From: Bryobacter sp. CoA8 C33
GTDB lineage: Bacteria; Acidobacteriota; Terriglobia; Bryobacterales; Bryobacteraceae
NCBI GenBank assembly: GCA_019931185.1
Contig: JAINDK010000070.1
Coordinates: 26,181 to 90,180, forward strand
Direction: 5' to 3'
Length of the DNA: 64,000 nt
Position 1 is the first letter of the stretch. Each line of letters opens with the position of its first letter. A program made the translations under genes and the position numbers. The notes under the pieces were generated by a model. The model did not search any database, was not told the DNA's origin, and saw only the letters and a program-made list of their open reading frames with translations. Below are positions 1 through 9,311 of this stretch, one piece after another.

Positions 1-48
1 GGATGATTTTGCCCGGGGTGGAAGTTTGGCGGCGAAGCCGCGCGGAGT

Positions 49-1278
49 ATGATTACGGCAATGACTCGAAGAATGTTGGTGTTGATGGCGCTGCCGCTGC
101 TGGGGGCGGACGATTACTTTCCGCCGCCGGATGCCCAGGGAGGCTGGCGGAGGCTCAAGACCGCGTCGAGCATCGCGCGCCGCGCGGGCATGGATCTGGC
201 GAAGCTCGACGCGGCTTTCGCCTATGCACAGGGGACGGCGCAGCATGGCGGATTGCTGGTGGTGCGGCATGGCTATCTGCTGTACGAAAAGTATTACGGC
301 CGGGGCGACCGGGAAGCGCTGCCGGAGTTGGCCTCGGTGGGGAAGGCGTTCACGTCGGCGGCGCTGGGTATGGCGATGATGGACAAGCCCGCGGTCTTTG
401 CCCAGGGGCTGGATGAGAGGGTGTGGACGCCGAAGCTGTTGCCGGCGGAGGCGTTTCCCGTCGACGACGAACGCAAGCTAAAGATTACGCTGGGTCAGGT
501 GTTATCGATGGCGGCCGGGATTCGCGGCACGAATCCAGTGTATGTGAAGGGGGAAAAGCAGGTCTGGGAGAATCCGACGATCGACAATGGACCGTGGTCG
601 ACGACGGACGAATTCGCGCTGCGGCAGACGTTGTGGTGCCACCCCGGGGATTGCTACTCGTACTCGACGGCCTCGAGCCATATCCCGGCGATAGTCGTCC
701 GCCATGTGATGGGAATGGAAATGGAAGAGTATCTGCGGCGGCGGCTGACGGGGCCGCTGGGCTTTGGCGATTGGGGATATGCGATGTACCGGCCCAAGCT
801 GAAGAGCGGGATTGACGCGCAAGGCCGCATGCTGCACACCCCCGGAGGCGGCAGCATCGCCGTGCGGGCGACGGATATGCTGCGTTTTGGCTATCTGTTT
901 CTCAAGCAGGGGCGCTGGGGGAAGCGCCAGATCTTGCCGGCTGAGTTTGTGGCTCAGTGCGGGCGCGGTGTTTCCTACAACCCGCACTATACACACTCGT
1001 TCAACTTCAACGTGAACGAGGACGGGCATCTGGCGGGGGCGCCGCGGGACGCATTCTGGAAGGGCGGCGCGGGAGGATATGCGATCTATGTCGTGCCGTC
1101 GCTCGATTTGGTGGTTTGGAAACTGGGCGGCAATGAGGGGCAGTATGATCCGGCGTTGACGCGTTTGCCGGTGCGCTACCGCTATGACGGCTCGCGGGCG
1201 GACTGGAAGGCGCCGGCCAATGCCGGCGACACCACGGGCAAGACGCTCGAAATGGTGATCCGGGCGATTACTCCTTAG
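49..1278 (+). CDS. Secreted beta-lactamase-related serine hydrolase
   Basis: This 409-residue protein looks like a class C beta-lactamase/penicillin-binding-protein-type serine hydrolase, a family that cleaves amide or ester bonds of peptides or small esters. A hydrophobic N-terminus (about residues 7-20) looks like an export signal. The SxxK catalytic motif is SVGK at about residues 96-99, a Tyr-x-Ser element (YSYS) lies near 203-206, and a glycine-rich KGGAGG segment near 345 sits where the family has its K/H-T-G motif. The ATG at 49 is used; an in-frame ATG at 61 is an equally good start for the signal peptide. It lies 25 bp before the beta-helix gene on the same strand. The substrate cannot be read from the sequence. 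Confidence 0.8.
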   Translation: MITAMTRRMLVLMALPLLGADDYFPPPDAQGGWRRLKTASSIARRAGMDLAKLDAAFAYAQGTAQHGGLLVVRHGYLLYEKYYGRGDREALPELASVGKAFTSAALGMAMMDKPAVFAQGLDERVWTPKLLPAEAFPVDDERKLKITLGQVLSMAAGIRGTNPVYVKGEKQVWENPTIDNGPWSTTDEFALRQTLWCHPGDCYSYSTASSHIPAIVVRHVMGMEMEEYLRRRLTGPLGFGDWGYAMYRPKLKSGIDAQGRMLHTPGGGSIAVRATDMLRFGYLFLKQGRWGKRQILPAEFVAQCGRGVSYNPHYTHSFNFNVNEDGHLAGAPRDAFWKGGAGGYAIYVVPSLDLVVWKLGGNEGQYDPALTRLPVRYRYDGSRADWKAPANAGDTTGKTLEMVIRAITP

Positions 1279-1303
1279 CCTCGGGCCGATATAAGCTCGA
1301 TGC

Positions 1304-3208
1304 ATGTACGTCTTTGTCCCCGTTCTGCTGGCCGCGAGCTTGCTGGCGCAGACTGAAGCGCGGCCGGGCCGCTTTGTTGTGGAACATCCGACCCTGCACA
1401 ACCTCGGCTTTGAGTGGAAGATCGAGGGGGATGCCAACCGCAATGCCCGCGTCGGGGTGCGTTACCGGGCGGCCGGGGAGACGGCGTGGAAGACGGCGCA
1501 GCCGCTGTTGCGCATCGGCGGTGAGCGCCCCCATCGCGAACGCGAAAGCATGACTTACACGGTGCCACACGGGTTTGCGGGATCGATTTTCGGGCTGAAA
1601 CCGGGGACGGCCTATGAGTGTGAATTCACGATGGCGGATCCGGACGGCGTGAGCGGCAGCGCCGTCGAGCGGGTGAGGGTGGCGACGCGGACTGAGCCGC
1701 GGCCGTATCGCGGCGGGCGCGTGTTGCATGTATATCCGGCCGATCATGTAGGGCCGAAGATCGAGCCTTCCTATATTGGGCTGAAGGCGGCTTATTATGG
1801 CGAGGGCCGCGGCGACTGGACGGCCGTGCGCATGACCAAGGCGCAGCCGGGGGACACGATCCTCGTCCATGCCGGGCTGTACCGGCCGGAGCGCTATAAC
1901 TACGTCGATCCGCTTTCGGCGCCGTTTACCGGATCCTGGTCGCTGTCGCTCAAGGGTACGGCGGAAAGGCCGATCACGATTCAGGGGGCGGGTGACGGGG
2001 AAGCAATTTTCGACGGCGGGGGCAATGCGCGTCTCTTCGACATGATGGCCTCGGCGCATCACATTATCGAGGGGCTGACCTTTCGCAACACCGAAATTGC
2101 AATCTTCGCCGGAGAGAAGGAAGTGCTGGGGGCGAGCCATCTGACGGTGCGCCAATGCCGTTTTGAGGATGTCGGTACCGGCGTCTGGACGGAATCGGCC
2201 GACTCGCGGGACTTTCTCATCAGTGACAATCTCTTTCTCGGGCGGGAAGACCAGATGCGCCTGATTGGCTGGAATCAGGCGGGACAAAGGACGGCGGGCA
2301 TTTATCCATCGCATCAGCTAAGGAGCTTTTTCGCCGTGAAGGTATATGGGCCCGGGCATGTGATCGCCCACAATGCCGTGGCGTATTTTCATGACGGGAT
2401 TTGTATCTCCACGTATGGGCCGCCAGAGGCCGACCCCGAACGCCAAGCCTCTTCGATCGATATCTACAACAACGACATCCATCTATCCAACGATGACTTC
2501 ATCGAGGCCGACGGCGGTGTGCATAATATACGGGTCTACCACAACCGGGGGGTGAACGCCGCCCACAACGGCTACAGCGCGCAGCCGGTGTTCGGGGGGC
2601 CGGTGTATTTTCTCCGCAACTTGGCGTACCAGATTCCCGCCGGCGGGGCGCTGAAGTTCAATGCCTCACCGGCCGGCATCATCGCTTATCACAACACGTT
2701 CATTGCCGAGCAGGCCGCGGGTGAGCCTTATTACAACGCGCATTTCCGCAACAATCTCTTTCTCGGCCGGGATACGCCGAACAAGGGCATCATGGTGTGG
2801 GCGCATGCTTCGAGCGACTTTAGCAGCGACTACAATGGCTTTCGCCCGAACCGCGGGGTAAAGGAGCAGTATACGTGGCAGGGGCCGGGGGCGGCGAAGC
2901 AGAGCTTCGCCACGCTCGAGGAAGTGCGCCGGGCCACGGGGGCGGAGAGCCACGGTATCGAGCTCGATTACGACATTTTTGAAAAGCTGGGCGCCCCGGA
3001 TGCCAACCGCCGCTATCAGGTCTACCATTCGCCGGATCTCAACTTTGGGCTTCGCGCCGGGGGCCGGGCCGTGGACGCGGCCGAGCCGCTGGTGAATATC
3101 AACGACGGCTTCAGCGGCAAGGCGCCGGATCTGGGCGCGCTCGAGCTCGGCCAGCCGCTGCCGCATTACGGGCCGCGCTGGATCACCTGGGCGCCGTTTT
3201 ACCGGTAG
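1304..3208 (+). CDS. Secreted right-handed beta-helix protein
   Basis: The 634-residue product begins with a signal peptide (hydrophobic MYVFVPVLLAASLLAQ). Residues about 20-130 resemble an Fn3-like domain, ending in the typical LKPGTAYECEF turn. The remainder has the repetitive N/D/G-rich pattern of right-handed parallel beta-helices (short strands followed by HNRG, YNND, RNNLF turns), the fold of many pectate-lyase-like polysaccharide enzymes and of surface proteins. I see no conserved catalytic residues, so lyase activity is only a possibility. Its 3' end overlaps the convergent lyase-like gene by 26 bp. Neighbouring secreted proteins suggest a role in carbohydrate handling. Confidence 0.75.
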   Translation: MYVFVPVLLAASLLAQTEARPGRFVVEHPTLHNLGFEWKIEGDANRNARVGVRYRAAGETAWKTAQPLLRIGGERPHRERESMTYTVPHGFAGSIFGLKPGTAYECEFTMADPDGVSGSAVERVRVATRTEPRPYRGGRVLHVYPADHVGPKIEPSYIGLKAAYYGEGRGDWTAVRMTKAQPGDTILVHAGLYRPERYNYVDPLSAPFTGSWSLSLKGTAERPITIQGAGDGEAIFDGGGNARLFDMMASAHHIIEGLTFRNTEIAIFAGEKEVLGASHLTVRQCRFEDVGTGVWTESADSRDFLISDNLFLGREDQMRLIGWNQAGQRTAGIYPSHQLRSFFAVKVYGPGHVIAHNAVAYFHDGICISTYGPPEADPERQASSIDIYNNDIHLSNDDFIEADGGVHNIRVYHNRGVNAAHNGYSAQPVFGGPVYFLRNLAYQIPAGGALKFNASPAGIIAYHNTFIAEQAAGEPYYNAHFRNNLFLGRDTPNKGIMVWAHASSDFSSDYNGFRPNRGVKEQYTWQGPGAAKQSFATLEEVRRATGAESHGIELDYDIFEKLGAPDANRRYQVYHSPDLNFGLRAGGRAVDAAEPLVNINDGFSGKAPDLGALELGQPLPHYGPRWITWAPFYR

Positions 3209-3941
3209 ACGGCGTTGTAATGGCAATGTCGGCGAGTGTTTCACCGAGCAGAAAGTCATCGAAATAAATGGTGTCTTCCGCCGCGGTGTGCGGGCTGCGG
3301 TGGATGCCCGGCTGGCAGAAATAAACCGCCTCGGGCCCTTTGGCGCGGACCTGTTTTTCCAGCACGATCTCGCCATCAAACCAGAGCCGGACGAAGCCTT
3401 TGGTCTCATCCTCGCTCCAGCGGATCTGCATGCCGAGCTGGTGCCATTGGCGGGGGCTGAAGCGGGCCGTCCAGTGCACGCCGTCGCGGCCGAGGTTGCC
3501 GGTGCCGTAGCGGATGAGGGTTTGGCCTTCGCTGCCGGGCTCGAGCCACCACGTCATGACATTGCGGTAGCGGGGCGGCGGGTTGCCCTCCCAATAAAAG
3601 AAGTTGTCGCGCTCGCGCGGCGGGTCTTCAACGCGCAGCCAGAAGCTGAGGAAGGTTTCATCGCCTTCGGCCACAGTCACGCGCGGGCCGCCCAGTTGCG
3701 CCCGCAACTGCTGCGCGTTAAAAATATCGTCGGCATGGATCGTGACTCTGGCGGCATAGTCGCCGCTGCGCGCCAGGCCTTTGACGACGGCGATGTTGCG
3801 TTCCTGGTTGTTCTGGCCCCGCGTGCCGGTGTTGTTCCACTGGCTCAGGTCTGCAGTCTCGAAGTCGGCGCGGAAGAGCACCTTGCCCGCCAGAACGGCG
3901 GCGGTGGCGGCCAGCAGGCCGGCTTGACGAAGTGCGCTCAT
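3183..3941 (-). CDS. Secreted polysaccharide-lyase-like jelly-roll protein
   Basis: About 252 residues. After a signal peptide (MSALRQAGLLAATAAVLAG) comes a concanavalin/jelly-roll-type domain: an FRADFETADLSQW opening, a central SFWLRVE strand and a C-terminal IYFDDFLLGE strand, as in heparin-lyase-like (PL) and LamG-like proteins. The start at 3941 is preferred over a longer in-frame start at 4007, because it begins at the signal peptide and lies only 4 bp after the stop of the upstream gene, which implies one transcript. The substrate is unknown. The last 26 bp overlap the convergent beta-helix gene. Confidence 0.6.
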   Translation of the reverse strand: MSALRQAGLLAATAAVLAGKVLFRADFETADLSQWNNTGTRGQNNQERNIAVVKGLARSGDYAARVTIHADDIFNAQQLRAQLGGPRVTVAEGDETFLSFWLRVEDPPRERDNFFYWEGNPPPRYRNVMTWWLEPGSEGQTLIRYGTGNLGRDGVHWTARFSPRQWHQLGMQIRWSEDETKGFVRLWFDGEIVLEKQVRAKGPEAVYFCQPGIHRSPHTAAEDTIYFDDFLLGETLADIAITTPSTGKTAPR

Positions 3942-3945
3942 CTGA

Positions 3946-5439
3946 CTACTCCGTCCACAGCTTGTGATAGCGGCCCATCCAGTAGGGCAGCAGGAAGGTG
4001 GTTCCATCGTCCTCGGAGATGGGGTCGCCGCCGCCGTCGAGAGTGAAGGGATTGCTGTTCCACTTCATGACGGCGCGCTCGTCGGCAGGCAGCAGCACGG
4101 TGGTTTCGCGGCGTCCGAAGCGGTCGGCGCCGGGGGCTAGCGGCAATTCCTTGCGCCAGCTGTTCTCGACGCGCCATTTGCGCAGGTCGAGGGGCATGCG
4201 CTCGAGAGTTTCAACCGAGGCGCGGCGCAATTGCCGGTTCTCACCCCGTCCCAGTTCGTAGATTGCGTTCCACAAAGGATTCTTCTCGCGCCGCTCATTT
4301 TCGAACCAGTCGTCCATGGCCTTGAGGATCGCTTCGCGGTATTGCGGATTCTTTTCATAGCGAATGAGGGGATAGAAGCTGAGCATGGCGAGTTCTTCGT
4401 CGCTGTAGTTGAGCTCGATGCGGCGTTGTTTGAGGAGGCCGGCAATCTTGAGATAACCGAGCTCTTCGGCGACCTTCTTCATTTCGGCGCCGTATTTAGC
4501 GTCGCCGGTTACGTGTTCGGTTGTGCGGAGAAAGCTCATGAGCTCGACGGAGTTGAGCGGACTGTCTTCCCGGCCCTCCCCGTCGAAATAGGCCGGCGAC
4601 CATTTGCCCCAACGGGTGGGCTTGCCGGTCTTGGGGTCGATCAAATGGTAGCCGTGCTGGAGGATGTAATCCATTTGCCGGCGGCAGGTTTCACGTACCT
4701 GATCGCGCAATTCCCCACGCGGGAGGAGGTCCCAGGCGAGACCGAAGAGGAGGAAATGCCCGACGCTCTCATCGGAGCTGGTGTCGCTCTTGAACTCATG
4801 TTTCTGGTCTGGGGTCCAATACCAGAAACCGTCTTTGGGTTTCTCTTCGGACGGGTCGATGTAGGAGCGGGCGGGATAGCCCGGGGTTCCGGTGATCTGT
4901 TCGAGAAACAGCACGGCCCGCGTGGCTCGTTCGGCGCGGGTGAGCGCCTCCTTGCTGCCGGTGGCCGCGTACTCAAAGAGTTTGGCCGCGGCGTACATGG
5001 CCGTCCAGAGTCCGTCGTTATCGTTGGAGACACGCTGTCCGCCGCGGGTATCAGCGATAAAGCCATGACGGTCATGCCGGGCCGCGATCTCCTCGTAGTG
5101 GCGCGCTTTGTCGGCCAGGCGGATCTTCTGGAACCAGAATTCACTTTGCCCGCATCGGGTTTGCACGATGACGTGGCCTTTTTCGGATTCGCGAAACCCG
5201 AGGACTTCATCACAGGGCAGGAAGCGCTTGCTGTGAAATAGACGGTCTTGGCGCAAGACGCCGCGCTCGCGCCGCGTCCAAGTGGCGCCATCACGCGCTT
5301 TCCAGGTTTCCTTGCCAGCTGAAGCAATGATATCGTCTTGCTTTACGTATACCTGTTCAAATGGTTTAAGCATTATGGATTGCGAAAGAAGGGGCAGGCA
5401 AAGCAGTAGAAAGATGAAACACACCATGGTGATAAACAT
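3946..5439 (-). CDS. Secreted protein of unknown function, (alpha/alpha)-barrel-like
   Basis: 497 residues with a clear signal peptide (FITMVCFIFLLLCLPLLSQS). The central part is helical, with aromatic-rich segments such as NDNDGLWTAMYAAAKLFEYA and FWYWTPD. This pattern resembles secreted alpha/alpha-toroid proteins acting on uronic-acid-containing glycans, but no catalytic site can be assigned. It is first in a two-gene minus-strand operon with the lyase-like jelly-roll gene (4-bp gap). Co-transcription and shared export suggest the two act on the same extracellular substrate. That is inference. Confidence 0.55.
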   Translation of the reverse strand: MFITMVCFIFLLLCLPLLSQSIMLKPFEQVYVKQDDIIASAGKETWKARDGATWTRRERGVLRQDRLFHSKRFLPCDEVLGFRESEKGHVIVQTRCGQSEFWFQKIRLADKARHYEEIAARHDRHGFIADTRGGQRVSNDNDGLWTAMYAAAKLFEYAATGSKEALTRAERATRAVLFLEQITGTPGYPARSYIDPSEEKPKDGFWYWTPDQKHEFKSDTSSDESVGHFLLFGLAWDLLPRGELRDQVRETCRRQMDYILQHGYHLIDPKTGKPTRWGKWSPAYFDGEGREDSPLNSVELMSFLRTTEHVTGDAKYGAEMKKVAEELGYLKIAGLLKQRRIELNYSDEELAMLSFYPLIRYEKNPQYREAILKAMDDWFENERREKNPLWNAIYELGRGENRQLRRASVETLERMPLDLRKWRVENSWRKELPLAPGADRFGRRETTVLLPADERAVMKWNSNPFTLDGGGDPISEDDGTTFLLPYWMGRYHKLWTE

Positions 5440-5574
5440 AGCGGAAAATAGACTTTTTTGCCGATACGAGTTTAGGGAAAGGTGCCGTTGCCTCCAATCG
5501 GGGGAACACGAAGAAAAAAAGCTAACGTAATGCCGTAGACTCGAAAGGTAGCAGGTTGGTCAAAGAGCAGAGGA

Positions 5575-6534
5575 ATGAAGGTTCTTATCGCTGACGACTC
5601 GATTGTGAGTCGGCATATGTTGGAAGCAACGGTGCGCAAATGGGGTTATGAGCCGGTAGTGGCTTGTGACGGACAGGAGGCGTGGGACGTCCTGCAGCAG
5701 GAACATGCCCCGCAACTGGCCATATTGGATTGGGTGATGCCACAACTGACCGGCCCGGAGGTATGCCGACTGACGCGGCAGCAGCACAAGGACAAGTACA
5801 CCTATATGTTGCTGTTGACGAGCAAGAACCAGCGGGAAGATCTGATTGAGGGCATGGATGCTGGGGCGGACGACTACATCACGAAGCCGTTCAACCATCA
5901 TGAGTTGCAGGTGCGTTTGCGCGCCGGACGCCGCATCGTTGATCTGCAGAGCGAATTGCTGCTGACGCAGGCGGCGTTGCGGCTACAGGCAACGCATGAT
6001 GCGCTGACGAAGGTTTACAACCGGCACTCGATCTTTGAGGTTTTGGGCCGCGAGTTGGGGCGGGCTGAGCGTGAGAATCTGCCGATTGGCGTGGCGCTGC
6101 TCGATATCGATTTTTTCAAGGCGGTCAACGACACCTATGGACACATTGCGGGGGACGCGGTCTTGGTTGAGGCCGCGCGCCGGATCAAGGCCGCTATCCG
6201 TTCATACGACTCGATCGGGCGCTATGGCGGGGAAGAATTCCTAGTGATTTTGCCTGGCTGCGATGAGGAGTGCACGCGCAATCAAGCGGAGAGAATTCGG
6301 CGGGGACTGGCGAGTGAACCAATGCCAATCCATGAGGATGCTTACTCGGACGTGTCCCTGGCTCTGACGGCGAGTTTCGGGGCGACGACGGTACTGCCCG
6401 GTTTTGCGGCCACGATCGAAGAAGTATTGCGGATTGCCGACGAGAACCTCTATGAGGCGAAGAGAGCAGGGCGAAATCGCGTAACATTCCGCTCGATGCT
6501 GGAACGAGACGAAGTTTCCGCGACCAGCCTCTAG
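5575..6534 (+). CDS. Response regulator with GGDEF domain (diguanylate cyclase)
   Basis: 319 residues in two domains. Residues 1-120 are a CheY-like receiver (acidic ADD near 6-8, phospho-acceptor in AILDWVMP near 52, Lys in ITKPF). Residues about 140-305 are a GGDEF domain with the active GGEEF signature near 218-222, so it should make cyclic-di-GMP from two GTP when phosphorylated. An RSYD sequence lies exactly five residues before GGEEF, matching the RxxD product-inhibition site. The start at 5575 has an AGAGGA ribosome-binding site 3-8 bp upstream. No partner kinase is adjacent. Confidence 0.92.
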   Translation: MKVLIADDSIVSRHMLEATVRKWGYEPVVACDGQEAWDVLQQEHAPQLAILDWVMPQLTGPEVCRLTRQQHKDKYTYMLLLTSKNQREDLIEGMDAGADDYITKPFNHHELQVRLRAGRRIVDLQSELLLTQAALRLQATHDALTKVYNRHSIFEVLGRELGRAERENLPIGVALLDIDFFKAVNDTYGHIAGDAVLVEAARRIKAAIRSYDSIGRYGGEEFLVILPGCDEECTRNQAERIRRGLASEPMPIHEDAYSDVSLALTASFGATTVLPGFAATIEEVLRIADENLYEAKRAGRNRVTFRSMLERDEVSATSL

Positions 6535-6538
6535 AAGG

Positions 6539-7987
6539 CTAATCGTTGCTGGAGCGTTGGGCGACGGAGAAATGGCTGAGTGTATTGGCGTATTGGGAGA
6601 CGCCGCGGAAGAGTGCTTCGGCGATCTTCTGGCGATAGTCGGGCTTCTTGAGCAGTGCTTCCTCTTTGGAATTACTGAGGAAACCCACCTCGGCGAGGAC
6701 ACTGGGCATGGCGGCGCCAACCAGCACGATGAACGGAGCTTTGCGAACGCCCCGGTCTCTGGTCCGGTTTCCGGCCCGTATGCTGCCCTGAAGGAGGGCG
6801 GATTGGACCTTACCGGCGAACTCGCGGGATTCATCCATTTTGTCTTTCAGGGCGATTTTCTTGATCAAATCCCCGAGGTCGGCGACGTTCCGCTCGCTTG
6901 AGGCATTTTCCCTGGCCGCCACCTCAAGGGCTTCCTGCGAAGTTGTGAAATTCAAGTAATAGGTCTCGACGCCCGCGGCGGTCTTGAGCAGGGAGGAATT
7001 GGCATGGATCGAGATAAACAGGTCGGCGCGCTGTTGATTGGCAATTTCGGTGCGCTGCTCGGGGGACAGGTAGACGTCTTCGGTGCGGGTCAGGACGACA
7101 TCGCTGCCAAGGCCATCCTCGATCAACTTGGCCAGACGGCGGGAGATATCGAGTGTGACCTCTTTTTCGACGAGGCCGGTGACACCAGTGGAGCCGACGT
7201 CGTGGCCTCCATGTCCGGGGTCAATGACGACTTTGCCGATCTTGAGGCCCAGCACGCGGGTGAGCGACTGCTTACCGATACTGGTGCGGCTGGCAGCGAT
7301 ACCGGCCGCCGCCGGGCGTTCGGGTGAGCGTGAAGACAACGATGAAAGTCCCTGGCCCGGCCATTCGCGCAGAGTGAAGCCGCCGACGCGGTAGGGCATC
7401 TGACCCGGCTCAGCCTTGGGGAGGACATACTTGGCCATCAGGACTGGCGGATCGGCCAGGGTGAAGCGGGGAGTGGGCTTTGCCCGGAGGGGGGTGGCTG
7501 GCGCTCTGGCCGGGGCCGATGTCGAAGTGGGGGGAGAGCCGGCTTTCCGGGGCCTCAATTCGATGACAAGGCGGGCTGGATTGCGCTGCAGCTGGGTTTG
7601 ATAATCGACCTCACCGTGCTCGAGGTCGAAGACCAGACGGGTCAAGCCTTTTTGGTTTTGCGCCACGCGGATCTGCCGCAGGAGGGGGGTATGCGCAGGC
7701 ACGGTCTTGATCGCGCCGCGCGGGGCTTTTTCCGCATCCAGCGCGGGAATCGTATCGAGGAAATCAATAAAGATACGGGGCGGGCTCTCGAGCCGGTCAT
7801 GCCGGATGTCGATGACTCCCTCGACCAGAACAGTTACCCGGGTCCGGGCTGGCTTGCCATCGACAACGATTTCCGTAAGCCGGCCGACCCGGGCCTGATC
7901 CGGCCCTGCCGCGAAGGCGGGCGAGAAAGCAAGCGCAAGCGCGAACACTGCGCTAGATCGAGCCCCGAGTTGTCCGCTAATGGCCAT
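6539..7987 (-). CDS. amiC: N-acetylmuramoyl-L-alanine amidase (AmiC type)
   Basis: 482 residues: signal peptide (1-26), an AMIN-like beta domain (about 30-145) expected to localise the protein to the septum or cell wall, a low-complexity linker, and a zinc amidase_3 catalytic domain from about residue 255. The latter starts with VVIDPGHGGHD (zinc His) and contains a second zinc region near ISIHANSS and a catalytic Glu in LAEVGFLSN. It cleaves the amide bond between MurNAc and the stem peptide during daughter-cell separation. It shares strand and an 8-bp gap with the lytic transglycosylase gene upstream, so the two peptidoglycan hydrolases are probably co-transcribed. Confidence 0.9.
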   Translation of the reverse strand: MAISGQLGARSSAVFALALAFSPAFAAGPDQARVGRLTEIVVDGKPARTRVTVLVEGVIDIRHDRLESPPRIFIDFLDTIPALDAEKAPRGAIKTVPAHTPLLRQIRVAQNQKGLTRLVFDLEHGEVDYQTQLQRNPARLVIELRPRKAGSPPTSTSAPARAPATPLRAKPTPRFTLADPPVLMAKYVLPKAEPGQMPYRVGGFTLREWPGQGLSSLSSRSPERPAAAGIAASRTSIGKQSLTRVLGLKIGKVVIDPGHGGHDVGSTGVTGLVEKEVTLDISRRLAKLIEDGLGSDVVLTRTEDVYLSPEQRTEIANQQRADLFISIHANSSLLKTAAGVETYYLNFTTSQEALEVAARENASSERNVADLGDLIKKIALKDKMDESREFAGKVQSALLQGSIRAGNRTRDRGVRKAPFIVLVGAAMPSVLAEVGFLSNSKEEALLKKPDYRQKIAEALFRGVSQYANTLSHFSVAQRSSND

Positions 7988-7995
7988 TCCTGCTC

Positions 7996-8700
7996 CTATG
8001 GCATCGTGATGTGGATTCTTCCTTCCGCATCCACAAATTGCACAATTCTGGGTTGGGCCTTTTCCGGGGGGGGCAACGGTGCGGCGGGTTGTTTGAGCTT
8101 AGCTTCACCATACTTGCGGCCCACACGATACACATATTCAATGGTTTCGGGATAAGGCGGAATCCAGCCATGCTTCTTCACCGCGCCCTCACCTGCATTA
8201 TAGGCAGCCAGAACCAGCCGGTCGTCGCTGAACTTCTCCTTTAGATAGCGCAGGTATTTCACGCCGCCCTCAATGTTTTGCCGGACGTCAAACGCATTTG
8301 TCACTCCGAGCTGCCGCGCCGTGCCGGGCATCAGTTGCATTAAACCCATGGCGCCCTTCGGGGAAAGCGCATTGGGGTTGAAGTTACTCTCCACCTGCAT
8401 GACACTACGCACAAGCATGGGGTCGACGCCATGCTCGGCGGCGGCTTTCTCGACAATTTGCTCTACTTCCGTCTTTAATTGCACGGGAGAAACCACGGTT
8501 GCGGATCTTTCGCGGGCAATCACCTCCACGGGAGGAACTTCGCGGGGCAGCACCAATTGTGTGCGGACGAGGCGCCCACTGCCACGGTCTACCCGCACCG
8601 TTGTGCGCACCAATTCCGAGTCGGCACTCCAACCGCCTTGCGCCGCCATGGCCGCCAAACACAGGCTAAAGTAAAAAGGGGACATTCCTGCTCGTCTCAT
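7996..8700 (-). CDS. Lytic murein transglycosylase (SLT domain)
   Basis: About 234 residues from the start at 8700. A longer start at 8754 would run into the divergent mobA gene and lacks a signal peptide at its N-terminus. After a short signal sequence, an SLT (Slt70-type) domain spans roughly residues 85-200, with the catalytic Glu in the VMQVESNFNP motif, then AMGLMQLMPGTA and AAYNAGEGAV. This family cleaves the MurNAc-GlcNAc bond to form 1,6-anhydro ends. The C-terminus has a proline-rich tail ending in a DAEGRIHITMP strand. It probably forms an operon with the amidase 8 bp downstream. Confidence 0.88.
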   Translation of the reverse strand: MRRAGMSPFYFSLCLAAMAAQGGWSADSELVRTTVRVDRGSGRLVRTQLVLPREVPPVEVIARERSATVVSPVQLKTEVEQIVEKAAAEHGVDPMLVRSVMQVESNFNPNALSPKGAMGLMQLMPGTARQLGVTNAFDVRQNIEGGVKYLRYLKEKFSDDRLVLAAYNAGEGAVKKHGWIPPYPETIEYVYRVGRKYGEAKLKQPAAPLPPPEKAQPRIVQFVDAEGRIHITMP

Positions 8701-8726
8701 GGTATCTGAAAAACCTTTTTGAATCA

Positions 8727-9311
8727 ATGAATTATCCTTTGCCATTACGCGCACCTACGGCCCTTGCGGCGTTTCTGCTCGCTGGCGGCGCCTCCCGCCG
8801 GATGGGCTCGGATAAGGCGCTGCTGCCGTTCGGCGGCAAGACGTTGCTCGAGCATCTGACCGGCCTGTTGTTGACGCTCACACCGGCGGTCCATATCGTG
8901 GCACCGTCCGGACGGTACGAATGCTTTGGCTTTCCGGTGTTAGCCGACTTGCGGCCGCACTGTGGGCCGCTCGGCGGGATCGAGGCGGCGCTGAGCCATT
9001 CCCCGGCGGACTGGAACCTCATCCTCGCCTGCGACCTTCCGCACATCACGGCGGACTGGCTGCGAACCCTGACGAAGGCAGCATGGGCCGATCCGCGCCT
9101 GGAGATCGTTACCTCGGGCGAGCCGCCGAACCCGCTTGCCGCCGTCTGGCATCGATCGGCCTTGTCTGAAGTAAAGGAGGCGCTCGACGGCGGGGAATTG
9201 CGCGTGCGCGATCTGCTGAACCGGTTGTCGAGTAAAACACTCATTCCCCAGGACCCCGAAATCCTGGCAAACTGGAATCGCCCGGAGGACATGCAAAAAC
9301 TTGGCTGTTGA
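8727..9311 (+). CDS. mobA: Molybdenum cofactor guanylyltransferase
   Basis: 194 residues with the nucleotidyltransferase signature AGGASRRMGSDKALLPF near the N-terminus, a central LACDLPH metal/nucleotide site, and the PNPLAAVWH segment typical of MobA. The enzyme transfers GMP to molybdopterin to form the bis-MGD or MGD cofactor. No molybdoenzyme or other mo-cofactor gene lies beside it. Its stop overlaps the next gene's TTG start by 11 bp, so the two are translationally linked although functionally unrelated. Confidence 0.9.
   Translation: MNYPLPLRAPTALAAFLLAGGASRRMGSDKALLPFGGKTLLEHLTGLLLTLTPAVHIVAPSGRYECFGFPVLADLRPHCGPLGGIEAALSHSPADWNLILACDLPHITADWLRTLTKAAWADPRLEIVTSGEPPNPLAAVWHRSALSEVKEALDGGELRVRDLLNRLSSKTLIPQDPEILANWNRPEDMQKLGC

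Noticed and set aside
1268..2314. 348-codon minus-strand frame antisense to the beta-helix gene
   Set aside because: No recognisable protein features; the opposite strand has a signal peptide and a full beta-helix.
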